From Micromonospora echinospora (GTDB taxonomy: Bacteria; Actinomycetota; Actinomycetes; Mycobacteriales; Micromonosporaceae), in assembly GCF_014203425.1 (NCBI RefSeq), contig NZ_JACHJC010000001.1, forward strand, positions 3,183,501 through 3,247,500: a stretch of DNA of 64,000 nt, in the 5' to 3' direction. Positions 9,307-18,767 of this stretch are shown piece after piece. Every line of letters begins with the position of its first letter. Positions within the stretch are counted from its first letter, which is position 1. A program made the position numbers and the translations under genes. The notes under the pieces were generated by a model. The model ran no database searches. It was not told where the DNA came from and saw nothing but the letters and a program-made list of their open reading frames with translations.

Positions 9307-9972
9307 ATCAGCGTCGAACCACGCGTGAACGAGCAGATCCGGGCACGTGAGGTCCGACTGGTCGGTCCTGAGGGTGAGCAGGTGGGCATCGTCCCGCTGG
9401 AGCGCGCCCTGCAGCTGGCCGCGGACGTCGACCTGGACCTGGTCGAGGTTGCGCCGATGGCGCGCCCGCCGGTGTGCAAGCTCATGGACTTCGGCAAGTT
9501 CAAGTACGAGAGCGCACTCAAGGCGCGCGAAGCGCGGCGTAACCAGCAGCAGACCGTCATCAAGGAGATGAAGCTTCGGCCGAAGATCGACCCGCACGAC
9601 TACGAGACCAAGAAGGGTCACGTGGTGCGGTTCCTCAAGGCGGGCGACAAGGTCAAGGTGACGATCATGTTCCGCGGTCGGGAGCAGAGCCGCCCGGAGC
9701 TGGGTTACCGGCTCCTGCGCCGGCTCGAGTCCGAGATCACGGAACTGGGATACGTCGAGGCCGCGCCGAAGCAGGACGGCCGAAACATGATCATGGTTCT
9801 CGCTCCGCACCGGGCCGTGAAGGCCTCCGCGGTCGCCGCCACGGCGTCCCGCGTTGGACCGCGCGACCGGGCTGCGGAGGAATCGGGCGCTCCGGCGACC
9901 GGCGAGACCCCGGCGGGCGAGACCGCAGCAGCCGGCGAGACCGGCACGACCGCTGAGACCAGCGGCCAGTAA
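9307..9972 (+). CDS. infC: Translation initiation factor IF-3, probable ATC start
   Basis: IF-3 binds the 30S subunit and checks start-codon selection. The 221-residue protein has both domains and the expected motifs ([75 protein letters not shown]) and an Ala/Thr/Glu-rich tail of about 40 residues. The start is placed at ATC 9307: AGGAGG lies at 9297-9302, and the reading I-S-V-E-P-R-V-N-E matches where other actinobacterial IF-3 proteins begin. The in-frame GTG at 9325 has no ribosome site. A rare start codon is the classic basis of infC autoregulation. Followed closely by rpmI. Confidence 0.93.
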   Translation: MSVEPRVNEQIRAREVRLVGPEGEQVGIVPLERALQLAADVDLDLVEVAPMARPPVCKLMDFGKFKYESALKAREARRNQQQTVIKEMKLRPKIDPHDYETKKGHVVRFLKAGDKVKVTIMFRGREQSRPELGYRLLRRLESEITELGYVEAAPKQDGRNMIMVLAPHRAVKASAVAATASRVGPRDRAAEESGAPATGETPAGETAAAGETGTTAETSGQ

Positions 9973-9991
9973 CAGGGGAGAAGACGTTCCA

Positions 9992-10186
9992 ATGCCGAAG
10001 ATGAAGAGCCACACGGGTATGGGCAAGCGGGTCAAGGTGACCGGCAAGGGCAAGATCGTTGCCCAGCAGGCCGGCCTTCGCCACAACCTGGAGAAGAAGC
10101 CCAGCACCCAGACCCGTCGGCTGACCGGCACCGTCGAGCTGGCCAAGGCCGACATCAAGCGCATCAAGAAGCTGCTCGGCCGCTGA
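9992..10186 (+). CDS. rpmI: 50S ribosomal protein L35
   Basis: A 64-residue basic protein with the L35 pattern MPKMKSHTGMGKRVKVTGKGK and the C-terminal DIKRIKKLLG. ATG 9992, with GGGGAG about 13 bases upstream. Standard infC-rpmI-rplT order; 32 bases separate it from rplT. Confidence 0.97.
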   Translation: MPKMKSHTGMGKRVKVTGKGKIVAQQAGLRHNLEKKPSTQTRRLTGTVELAKADIKRIKKLLGR

Positions 10187-10218
10187 CGCGAGCCACCTGA
10201 ACCGAAGAAGGAGTTGAG

Positions 10219-10611
10219 ATGGCACGCGTCAAGCGGGCTGTGAATGCCCAGAAGAAGCGTCGTACCCTGCTGGAGACCGCGAGCGGTTACCGCGGTCAGC
10301 GCTCCCGGCTCTACCGCAAGGCCAAGGAGCAGGTGCTGCACTCGATGCAGTACTCCTACCGGGACCGTCGCGACCGCAAGGGCGACTTCCGGCAGCTCTG
10401 GATCCAGCGGATCAACGCCGGCGCCCGGGCCAACGGCCTGACCTACAACCGGCTGATCCAGGGCCTGCGCCTGGCCGGCATCGAGGTCGACCGGAAGATC
10501 CTGGCCGACATGGCCGTCAACGACGCCGCCTCGTTCGCGGCGATCGTCGAGCTGGCCCGCGCCGCCGTGGCGGCCGAGGGCACCGGTGGCGCCGCGGCCC
10601 AGGCCGCCTGA
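10219..10611 (+). CDS. rplT: 50S ribosomal protein L20
   Basis: A 130-residue protein that binds 23S rRNA early in 50S assembly. The family N-terminus [18 protein letters not shown] and the [15 protein letters not shown] and [11 protein letters not shown] motifs are intact. A short Ala/Gly tail extends the C-terminus. AAGGAG ribosome site at 10207-10212. In several bacteria L20 represses its own operon through the leader; whether this happens here is untested. Confidence 0.97.
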   Translation: MARVKRAVNAQKKRRTLLETASGYRGQRSRLYRKAKEQVLHSMQYSYRDRRDRKGDFRQLWIQRINAGARANGLTYNRLIQGLRLAGIEVDRKILADMAVNDAASFAAIVELARAAVAAEGTGGAAAQAA

Positions 10612-10630
10612 CCCACCCCGTACGGCAGAT

Positions 10631-10674
10631 CGAGGCGTCTCCCATGCAGTCACAGTCGCAGGGGAGGCGCCTCG
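10631..10674 (+). repeat. 13-bp hairpin holding the methyltransferase start codon in its loop
   Basis: CGAGGCGTCTCCC (10631-10643) pairs with GGGAGGCGCCTCG (10662-10674), 13 bp with one G-U. The loop begins with the ATG (10644-10646) of the next gene. It may be the terminator of the rplT operon, a translational control element, or both. Confidence 0.5.
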
Positions 10675-11528
10675 ACGCCGTTCCCGGCCCGTTCACCACG
10701 CGTACCCCCAGGGTCGCGGCGGCCCGCCGGCTGCACCGCCGGCGCGACCGCGAGCAGGCCGGCCGGTTCCTCGCCGAAGGGCCGCAGGCGGTCCGGGAGG
10801 CGCTCGCCCGCGACGGCACCGTGGTCGAGCTGTTCGGCACCCCGGCGGCGCTCGACCGGTACGCCGACCTCGCCGCCACCGCCGCCCGGGCCGACGTGCC
10901 GGTCTCCGAGGTGACCGACGACGCGCTGGCGGCGCTCACCGAGACCGTCGCGCCGCAGGGCCTGGTAGCCCTCTGCCGGCACCTCGACGTGCCCCTGGAG
11001 CAGGCCGTGGCGCGCGGGCCGCGCCTGGTCGCTGTGCTCGCCGGGATCCGCGACCCGGGCAACGCCGGCACCGTGCTGCGCACCGCCGACGCGGCGGGCG
11101 CGGGCGCGGTGATCTTCGCGGGCGAGGCGGTCGACCCGTACAACGGCAAGTGCGTGCGGGCCTCCGCCGGCAGCCTCTTCCACGTCGACGTGGTGCGCGC
11201 CGCCGACCCGCTCGCCGCCGTCGAGGCGCTGCGGGCCGCCGGCCTGGAGATCTTCGCCACCACCGGGTACGGCGACAGCGACCTGGACGACCTCGCCGAC
11301 GCCGGACGGCTGTCCGCCCCGACCGCCTGGCTGTTCGGCTCCGAGGCGCACGGCCTGCCCGACGAGCTGACGGCCGCCGCCGACGCCCGCGTCCGGGTGC
11401 CGCTGCACGGGCGCGCGGAGAGCCTGAACCTGGCTGCGGCGGCGGCCGTGTGCCTGTATTCTTCCGCCAGAGCACTGCGTGTCCCCCGGGGCACGCGAGA
11501 CACAGCAGGGGAGTCCGCCTCGTCATGA
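10644..11528 (+). CDS. SpoU/TrmH-family RNA 2'-O-methyltransferase
   Basis: A 294-residue SPOUT methyltransferase, probably acting on 23S rRNA or tRNA. It has an N-terminal substrate-binding domain (residues about 20-110: RRDREQAGRFLAEGPQAVREAL) and the C-terminal trefoil-knot domain with the three SpoU motifs: IRDPGNAGTVLRTADAAGA, LFGSEAHGLP and RVPLHGRAESLNLAAAAAVCLY. A gene of this type next to rplT and pheS is usual in actinobacteria. ATG 10644 lies inside a strong hairpin, and a later start cannot be excluded because the first ten residues look unlike the family. The target nucleotide is not known. Confidence 0.9.
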   Translation: MQSQSQGRRLDAVPGPFTTRTPRVAAARRLHRRRDREQAGRFLAEGPQAVREALARDGTVVELFGTPAALDRYADLAATAARADVPVSEVTDDALAALTETVAPQGLVALCRHLDVPLEQAVARGPRLVAVLAGIRDPGNAGTVLRTADAAGAGAVIFAGEAVDPYNGKCVRASAGSLFHVDVVRAADPLAAVEALRAAGLEIFATTGYGDSDLDDLADAGRLSAPTAWLFGSEAHGLPDELTAAADARVRVPLHGRAESLNLAAAAAVCLYSSARALRVPRGTRDTAGESASS

Positions 11529-11650
11529 ACGCGCCACGGCGTTCGTTTAGCCAGCCCGCCGGTGTCGGCGGGCGGCGGGCCTGACCCTTCCCCCTGCGCG
11601 ACTCCCACCGGCGGGCTGCGGCGAAGCCGCGCGTCCGTAGACTCGCCTAG

Positions 11651-12757
<1,107 letters not shown>

Positions 12758-12783
12758 GCTACGGGAACGGTGGTTTAACAGTC

Positions 12784-15330
12784 ATGCGAGTTTCTGTCAG
12801 TTGGCTGCGGGAGTACGTGGACCTGCCGGCCGACCTGCCCACCGGCGACCTGGAGCAGGCGCTGGTCGACCTCGGCATCGAGGTCGAGTCCGTGGTGGAC
12901 CTGCGCGAGTCGGTGAGCGGCCCGCTGGTAGTGGGTGAGGTCCTGGAGATCGAGGAGCTGACCGGCTTCAAGAAGCCGATCCGCTTCTGCCGGGTCGACG
13001 TCGGCGCCGCGAACGGCACCGGCGAGCCGCAGGAGATCGTCTGCGGGGCGCGCAACTTCGCGGTGGGCGACAAGGTCGTGGTGATCCTCCCCGGCGGGGT
13101 GCTGCCGGGCGGGTTCGCCATCGGCGCGCGCAAGACGTACGGGCGCAACTCCCACGGCATGATCTGCTCGGCGCAGGAGCTGGGGCTCGGCGACGACCAC
13201 TCCGGCATCGTCGTGCTGCCCGAGGACGTCAAGGCCCAGCCCGGCGACGACGCCCGGCCCGTCGTCGGCCTGGACGACGTCGTGGTCGAGATGGAGATCA
13301 CCCCGGACCGCGGGTACGCGCTGAGCGTGCGCGGCATCGCCCGGGAGCTGTCGCACGCGCTCGGCGTGCCGTTCCGCGACCCGGCCGACGCGCCCGCGCC
13401 CGGCGCGACCGCCGAGCCGGCGTACCCGGTGGAGGTCCGTGACCCGGTCGGCTGCGACCGGTTCGCGGCGCGGATGGTGCGCGGCGTCGACCCGACCGTC
13501 GCCACGCCGGGCTGGATGCGGCAGCGGCTCACCGCGGCCGGGGTGCGCAGCATCTCGCTCGCAGTCGACATCACCAACTACCTGATGCTCGAACTCGGCC
13601 AGCCGATGCACGCCTTCGACGCCGACCGGATCGCCGGGCCGCTCGTGGTGCGCCGCGCCGAGGCGGGGGAGAAGCTGACCACGCTGGACGGGGTGAGCCG
13701 TACCCTGTCCGCCGAGGACCTGGTCATCTGCGACGACACGGGTCCGATCTCGCTGGCGGCGGTGATGGGCGGCGAGACCAGCGAGGTGCTCGCCTCCACC
13801 ACGAACGTGCTGTTCGAGGCGGCGCACTGGGACCCGGCCACGGTCGGGCGTACCGCGCGGCGGCACAAGCTGTTCAGCGAGGCAGCGAAGCGGTGGGAGC
13901 GGGGTGTGGACCCGGCGCTGCCGCTGGTCGCGCTGGACAAGGCGGTCCGGCTGCTCACCGGCCTGGCCGGTGGCACGGCCGGCGCGGAGGTGCTCGACAT
14001 CGACCACGTCGCGCCGCGTACGCCTGTGACGCTGCCGGTGGACCTGCCCTCGCGGCGCGTCGGTGTGGCCTACCCGCCGGACCGGGTGGTCGAGCTGCTG
14101 GAGCAGGTCGGCTGCACCGTGACCCGTGGCGCGGACCGGCTCGCCGAGGACCCGGGCACCGTCGGCACGGCCGCCGGAGGCGGTGCGGTGCTGACCGTGA
14201 CGCCGCCGAGCTGGCGGCCCGACCTGACCGACCCGGCCGACCTGGTGGAGGAGGTGGTACGCCTCGACGGCTACGACCGCGTGCCGTCGGTGCTGCCCAC
14301 CGCGCCACCCGGCCGGGGCCTGACCTGGCAGCAGCAGCGCCGCCGGACCGTCGCCCGCTCCCTCGCGGAGCGCGGCTACGTCGAGGTGCTGGCGCAACCA
14401 TTCGTCGCGCCGGAGCTGGTCGACCAGCTCGGCCTGCCCGCCGACGACCCCCGCCGCCCGGCGGTACGCCTGGCGAACCCGCTGTCGGAGGAGGAGCCGC
14501 TGCTGCGCACCACGCTGCTCGGCCCGCTGCTCGGCATCGTCAAGCGCAACGTCGGCCGCGGTCAGCGGGACGTGGCGATCTACGAGATCGGCACCGTCTT
14601 CCACCCGCGTCCCGGCGCGGGCGCGCCGCCCGCCATGGGCGTGGACCGGCGGCCCACCGACGAGGAGTTCGCCGCCGCCGACGCGGTGGTGCCCGCCCAG
14701 CCGCGGCACGTCGCGGTCGCGCTCACCGGCGAGATCGAGCCGGCCGGCTGGTGGGGCGCGGGCCGCACGGCCGGCTGGGCGGACGCGATCGAGGCGGGCC
14801 GGGCCGTGCTCGACGCCGCCGGCATCCCCGCCGACCGGGTGACGGTACGGGCCGGCGAGCGGGCGCCCTGGCATCCGGGCCGCTGCGCCGAGCTGGTGGT
14901 GGACGACGTGGTCGTCGGCCACGCCGGTGAGCTGCACCCGGCCGTGCTGGCCGCGCTGGAGCTGCCCCGGCGGACCAGCGCCATGGAGCTGGACCTGGAC
15001 GCGCTGCCCGCCGCGCCGCTGGCCGCCGGGCCGACCATCTCCACGTTCCCGCCGGCCCTGATCGACGTGGCGCTGGTGGTGGACGACCCGGTGCCGGCCG
15101 CCGAGGTGCGGGCGGCGCTGGTCGAGGGCGCGGGCCCGCTGCTGGAGGACGTCCGGCTGTTCGACGTCTACACCTCCCAGCAGCTCGGCGAGGGGCGTAA
15201 GTCGCTGGCGTACAAGCTGACGTTCCGGGCCCCGGACCGGACCCTCGCGGGCGAGGAGGCGGTGGCCGCGCGGGACGCGGCGGTAGCTGTCGCCGCCGAG
15301 CGTTTCGGCGCCACCCTGCGCGGGGCCTGA
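12784..15330 (+). CDS. pheT: Phenylalanine-tRNA ligase beta subunit
   Basis: An 848-residue tRNA-recognition and editing subunit. Domains in order: N-terminal OB-fold tRNA-binding domain (about 40-150, with GFKKPIRFCRVDVG and IVCGARNF), B3/B4 editing domain (about 210-380, with SISLAVDITNYLMLELGQPMHAFD), B5 (about 400-480), synthetase-like domain (about 500-700, with RLANPLSEEEPLLRTTLLGPLL), and the C-terminal anticodon-binding domain (FDVYTSQQLGEGRKSLAYKL). ATG 12784, 26 bases after pheS. Ends before a strong convergent terminator. Confidence 0.96.
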   Translation: MRVSVSWLREYVDLPADLPTGDLEQALVDLGIEVESVVDLRESVSGPLVVGEVLEIEELTGFKKPIRFCRVDVGAANGTGEPQEIVCGARNFAVGDKVVVILPGGVLPGGFAIGARKTYGRNSHGMICSAQELGLGDDHSGIVVLPEDVKAQPGDDARPVVGLDDVVVEMEITPDRGYALSVRGIARELSHALGVPFRDPADAPAPGATAEPAYPVEVRDPVGCDRFAARMVRGVDPTVATPGWMRQRLTAAGVRSISLAVDITNYLMLELGQPMHAFDADRIAGPLVVRRAEAGEKLTTLDGVSRTLSAEDLVICDDTGPISLAAVMGGETSEVLASTTNVLFEAAHWDPATVGRTARRHKLFSEAAKRWERGVDPALPLVALDKAVRLLTGLAGGTAGAEVLDIDHVAPRTPVTLPVDLPSRRVGVAYPPDRVVELLEQVGCTVTRGADRLAEDPGTVGTAAGGGAVLTVTPPSWRPDLTDPADLVEEVVRLDGYDRVPSVLPTAPPGRGLTWQQQRRRTVARSLAERGYVEVLAQPFVAPELVDQLGLPADDPRRPAVRLANPLSEEEPLLRTTLLGPLLGIVKRNVGRGQRDVAIYEIGTVFHPRPGAGAPPAMGVDRRPTDEEFAAADAVVPAQPRHVAVALTGEIEPAGWWGAGRTAGWADAIEAGRAVLDAAGIPADRVTVRAGERAPWHPGRCAELVVDDVVVGHAGELHPAVLAALELPRRTSAMELDLDALPAAPLAAGPTISTFPPALIDVALVVDDPVPAAEVRAALVEGAGPLLEDVRLFDVYTSQQLGEGRKSLAYKLTFRAPDRTLAGEEAVAARDAAVAVAAERFGATLRGA

Positions 15331-15350
15331 CCGGCCGCCGCCCGGAGGTA

Positions 15351-15383
15351 GCGGGCAACCGGCTCCCGGAGCTGGTTGCCCGC
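15351..15383. terminator. Bidirectional terminator between pheT and the LuxR-type gene
   Basis: GCGGGCAACC (15351-15360) pairs perfectly with GGTTGCCCGC (15374-15383); an inner GCTC/GAGC stem extends it to about 15 bp with the tight loop CCG. It lies between two convergent stop codons and marks the left edge of the RiPP cluster. Confidence 0.75.
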
Positions 15384-15391
15384 CGGCGCGG

Positions 15392-16360
15392 TCAGATCCA
15401 GCCGCGCAGAGCCGCTTCCACACCGGCCTGGAAGCGGCTCTCGGCGTCGAGGCGCTTCATGATGTCGGCGACCGTACGGCGCACGGTGCGCTCGGACAGG
15501 CCGAGCTGACGGCCGATCGCCTCGTCGGTACGCCCGCAGCGCAGCAGTCGCAGGATGGCGCTCGCCTGCTTGGTCAGCCCGTCGATGCTGCTGCCGGCCC
15601 ACCGGGAGAACGGGACGCCCTTCTCCCACAACAGGTCGAACAACAGGCAGAGCGCGGAAACCAGGCGCACGCTGCGGATTTCCACCGCACCCCGGCCGGC
15701 GTGCGATTCGATCGGCAGGAGAGCGATTCTGCGATCCACGAGCGTCATCCGCACCGGGGACCCCGGCAGGACCCGGCTATCCTCCCCGCATTTGGCCATC
15801 TCCTCGGCATAGGCGCAGGAGGCCGGGTCCTGAAGAACGGTCTCCTGGTAGATGTGCCGGATGGTGATGCCGCGAGCCAGTGCCATCCGGCTCAGCGCCC
15901 CGCCACTTTCCCTGATCTGCGGCGGAATTGCCGGGCCACCGGTCAGCATCATGACGCTCTCGGTGGCGGTGCGGGCGTGCTCGGACAGCCGGTCCCGCAG
16001 CTCGTCGACCCCCTTCAGGCGGACGATCTCCTCCCGTTCGTTGTCGTCCCGGCTGGTCGCGCGGGCCAGCACCGAAGCGCGGGTCGCCTGGATCCTGGCC
16101 TGCTCGGCGACCGTCCGCCGCTCCGCCTGGTCGAGCAGGACGAGCAGGCCGAGCTGCGGGCTCACCGCGCGCAGGCTGCCCGGCCGGTTCGACGAGGGCA
16201 GGATCATCGCGTGGTCGGCAAGCGCGGCGAGGGCGTCGTGGACCGCGGTCTCCGGCATGTCCAGGCCGGTGACGAGGTCCTCGACATCCCATGTCGGATT
16301 GTCAACCATCGCCCAGTAGACGGCCTCGTCGGTGGCCGACAGCCCCAATCTCTCGATCAC
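15392..16360 (-). CDS. LuxR-type regulator with N-terminal TrmB-like winged helix
   Basis: A 322-residue probable cluster regulator. Residues about 1-60 (SATDEAVYWAMVDNPTWDVEDLVTGLDMPETAVHDALAALADH) resemble a TrmB-like winged helix; the middle may sense a ligand; residues about 255-320 are a LuxR-type helix-turn-helix (AILRLLRCGRTDEAIGRQLGLSERTVRRTVADIMKRLDA). No receiver domain is present, so control is probably not by phosphorylation. It is transcribed away from the biosynthetic operon across a relatively AT-rich spacer. Such stand-alone regulators are common beside actinomycete natural-product clusters; the role here is inferred from position. Confidence 0.85.
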   Translation of the reverse strand: MIERLGLSATDEAVYWAMVDNPTWDVEDLVTGLDMPETAVHDALAALADHAMILPSSNRPGSLRAVSPQLGLLVLLDQAERRTVAEQARIQATRASVLARATSRDDNEREEIVRLKGVDELRDRLSEHARTATESVMMLTGGPAIPPQIRESGGALSRMALARGITIRHIYQETVLQDPASCAYAEEMAKCGEDSRVLPGSPVRMTLVDRRIALLPIESHAGRGAVEIRSVRLVSALCLLFDLLWEKGVPFSRWAGSSIDGLTKQASAILRLLRCGRTDEAIGRQLGLSERTVRRTVADIMKRLDAESRFQAGVEAALRGWI

Positions 16361-16518
16361 GTTCCCTCCCCCCGGATTCGATGGTCACACTAATGGAGGC
16401 CGAGCCTCGGGATAGATAACAGATTGATGTACGTGGCATTAACGCCAGTGACGGTCGCCATTAGACACGGGCATCTGCAGGCCGGACAGAAAATGCCGGA
16501 TTTATGCGGCTGACTGCG
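16361..16518. promoter_or_regulatory. Divergent intergenic region of the RiPP cluster
   Basis: Non-coding spacer, noticeably less GC-rich than its surroundings, between the LuxR-type gene and the small-protein/SARP unit. It contains TGGCATTAACGCCA (16434-16447), an imperfect palindrome with TGGC/GCCA arms, and a related CCATTA near 16458. Probably holds promoters and operators for both directions; no promoter hexamers are clear enough to mark. Confidence 0.4.
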
Positions 16519-16548
16519 CGGCGGAACCGGCCACGGCCGGTTCCGCCG
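16519..16548 (+). repeat. Perfect 14-bp inverted repeat upstream of the small-protein gene
   Basis: CGGCGGAACCGGCC (16519-16532) and GGCCGGTTCCGCCG (16535-16548) are exact complements separated by AC. It could be an attenuator in the leader of the regulatory genes, or an operator. Confidence 0.6.
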
Positions 16549-16705
16549 GTGCGCGGGGACGTGACGCTCCGGTTGCCAGCTACCACTCTCGATGCAACAC
16601 CCGCCGGCCGGCGGGGCGATGCGGAAGGGGCGGCGATGCGGACATGCCGACGATGGGCGACGTCGAGGCGCGAACCCGGGCGGTCCGGCTCACCGGAGGC
16701 TTGCC

Positions 16706-16966
16706 GTGCTGCTCACCCGGCTCGCGCTGCGGCCGCCGGATGACGACCGCGGCCTCTCCGCCGGCGAGCTGACGGACCTGTTGTGGCTCAACGCCACAGT
16801 GGCCGACGGCATCCGCCACATCCACGCCCGTGAGATCGCCGGACGGCTCGCCGTAGCGGTCTTCACCGTCGCCTCCGAACAGGCGATCTCCGACTACATC
16901 GTGCAGCGCGTCTGTGAGCGCGCGATCCGGAGCGTACCCGCGCTACGCGGGTGGACGGTCACCTGA
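16706..16966 (+). CDS. Small hypothetical protein ahead of the SARP gene
   Basis: An 86-residue protein that I do not recognise. The start is GTG 16706 because GGAGG lies at 16695-16699 with a six-base spacer; longer in-frame readings back to 16592 lack a ribosome site. The sequence is mixed helical (LSAGELTDLLWLNATVADGIRHIHAREIAGRLAVAVFTVASEQAISDYIVQRVCERAI), with no signal peptide, membrane segment or Cys-rich core, so it does not look like a RiPP precursor. It sits 37 bases before the SARP gene and is probably co-transcribed. Codon use looks like its neighbours. Confidence 0.6.
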   Translation: MLLTRLALRPPDDDRGLSAGELTDLLWLNATVADGIRHIHAREIAGRLAVAVFTVASEQAISDYIVQRVCERAIRSVPALRGWTVT

Positions 16967-17003
16967 TCGGTGCTCCTCGGATGAACCCGAAGGGAGGATC
17001 ACG

Positions 17004-18767
17004 GTGGAAGCGCAAGTGGCGAGTCCGCCCCGGTGTGATCCGGAGCCGGTGGCGTCCACGCCGGCCGTCGCCTTCCGCGTCCTCGGCCCGCTGACCCTGA
17101 CCACGGACGCCGACGCTCTGGTGCTGCCGCCGTCGAAGGTGGCCTGTCTGCTGGCGGCGCTGCTGTTGCACCCCGACGAGGTGGTGTCCGTGGCCATGCT
17201 GCAGCAGGCGATCTGGGGCGACGACCCGCCGGTCTCGGCCCGGGCCGCGTTGCAGACCTGCGCGTTGCGGTTGCGTCAACTGTTCCAGCGGCACGGGCTG
17301 ACGGCGAATGCGATAAGGACGGTGCCCGGCGGCTACCGGATCACCGCCGGCCCGCAGAGCGTCGACCTGATGCGGTTCCGTGAGCTGGTCGGCCGGACCC
17401 GCGCCGAGACGGACCCGGAGACGGAACTGGCGACGCTGGAGGAGGCGCTCGCCCTGTGGAGCGAGCCGATGCTGGCGAACGTGCCGTCGGAGGCGCTGCA
17501 CCGCGACGTCGTACCCCGGCTGAACGAGGAACGCGTCCGGGTCATCGAACGACTCTGCGACCTCAAGATCGGGTTGGGTCGTGACCGGTCGGTGCTGGTG
17601 GACCTGTGGACCGCGACCCGCCTCTATCCGGCGAACGAGCGCTTCGCCGCGAGGCTCGTCGAGGTGCTGTACCGCACCGGCCGGCAGGCCGACGCGCTCA
17701 CCGAGGTGCGCCGGATCAAGGAGCACCTCGACCACGAACTGGGCGTCGGCCCCGGCGTGGGGCTGCGGCGGCTGGAGCTGACCATCCTGCGCGGAGAGGC
17801 GCCGGCGCCGGTGGTCACGGTGACGCCCCGGCCCGTGCCGGCGGTATCCGTCCGTCCGCCCACCTCCGTCGCGGGTTTCGTCGGCCGGGCGGCGCTGTGC
17901 GGCACCCTCACCGACCGGCTGCGCGGGGGAACCCGCATCGTGGTGCTCAGCGGGCTGCCGGGCGTCGGCAAGACCGCCCTCGCCCAGCACGTCGCCGGCC
18001 TCGTCGCCGAGGACTTCCCCGGCGGCGTGCGGCAGGTGGAGCCGAACGACCCGGAAGCCGCCGCTCCCGCTGTCTCCTCCACCGGCCGCCGGCTCCTGCT
18101 GGCCGACGACGTCGCCGACGCGACGCTGGCCCGGCGGTTGCCGGAGGTGCTGGGGCCGGACGACGTGCTGCTGATGACCAGCCGGCCCAGCCTGTCCGCC
18201 CTGGTCGCCCGGCTCGGCGGCTGGCTGCACCGGGTCGAGCCGCTCGACCGGCAGGAGGCACTGGACCTGCTCGGGGTCGTGCTGGGAGCGGAACGGGTGC
18301 AGGCCGAGTCGTCGGCCGCGGCCGAGCTCGCCGCGCTCTGTGAACACCTGCCGCTGGCGCTGCGGATCGCCGCCACCCGCGTCCTGCTGCGTGCCCGGAT
18401 GAGCCTCGACGAGGCCGTCGGGTGGCTGGGCGCTGATCCGATCGGACGGCTGAGCCTGCCCGGCGACCCGGAGATGTCCCTGGCCGGCCGCCTCGACGAG
18501 GCGCTGACCCGGGCCGGCGACGTGCTCGCCGACGTCTTCCTCCGGCTGGCCGAAGCGCCGGGGACGATCACCGTCCCCGCCGCCGCCGGGCTGCTCGACG
18601 TCGACCAGGTCCGCGCCGGTGAGCTGCTCGACGACCTCGTCGACCAGAGCCTGATGGAAGAGGCCGCGGACCAGTACCGGATCCGTGGCCTGCTGCGGCG
18701 GCACGCGCACGGCGTGGCCGGCCGGAGAACGACCCCCGATCGAGTGAAGAAGGGAACCCACGGATGA
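17004..18767 (+). CDS. SARP/AfsR-type transcriptional regulator with NB-ARC-like ATPase domain
   Basis: Probable pathway activator of the RiPP operon. The 587-residue protein has a winged-helix OmpR-like DNA-binding domain (about 20-105: FRVLGPLTLTTDADALVLPPSKVACLLAALLLHP through VPGGYRITA), a bacterial transcriptional activation domain (about 110-260), then an ATPase domain with P-loop GLPGVGKTAL (near residue 317) and LLADDV. It lacks the long C-terminal repeat region of full AfsR proteins. The start is GTG 17004: GGGAGG at 16992-16997 with a six-base spacer, and upstream in-frame codons overlap the small gene. ATGA overlap with the next gene couples it directly to the biosynthetic genes. 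Confidence 0.88.
   Translation: MEAQVASPPRCDPEPVASTPAVAFRVLGPLTLTTDADALVLPPSKVACLLAALLLHPDEVVSVAMLQQAIWGDDPPVSARAALQTCALRLRQLFQRHGLTANAIRTVPGGYRITAGPQSVDLMRFRELVGRTRAETDPETELATLEEALALWSEPMLANVPSEALHRDVVPRLNEERVRVIERLCDLKIGLGRDRSVLVDLWTATRLYPANERFAARLVEVLYRTGRQADALTEVRRIKEHLDHELGVGPGVGLRRLELTILRGEAPAPVVTVTPRPVPAVSVRPPTSVAGFVGRAALCGTLTDRLRGGTRIVVLSGLPGVGKTALAQHVAGLVAEDFPGGVRQVEPNDPEAAAPAVSSTGRRLLLADDVADATLARRLPEVLGPDDVLLMTSRPSLSALVARLGGWLHRVEPLDRQEALDLLGVVLGAERVQAESSAAAELAALCEHLPLALRIAATRVLLRARMSLDEAVGWLGADPIGRLSLPGDPEMSLAGRLDEALTRAGDVLADVFLRLAEAPGTITVPAAAGLLDVDQVRAGELLDDLVDQSLMEEAADQYRIRGLLRRHAHGVAGRRTTPDRVKKGTHG

Noticed and set aside
11525..11584. 19-codon ORF MNAPRRSFSQ... before pheS as a Phe attenuation leader
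   Set aside because: It contains a single Phe, has no clear ribosome site and is not followed by a defined terminator/antiterminator pair.
16504..16743. 79-codon frame as a second RiPP precursor
   Set aside because: Arg-rich, no acidic leader, no Cys/Ser/Thr core; it covers the hairpin at 16519-16548 and overlaps the better-supported 86-residue gene.
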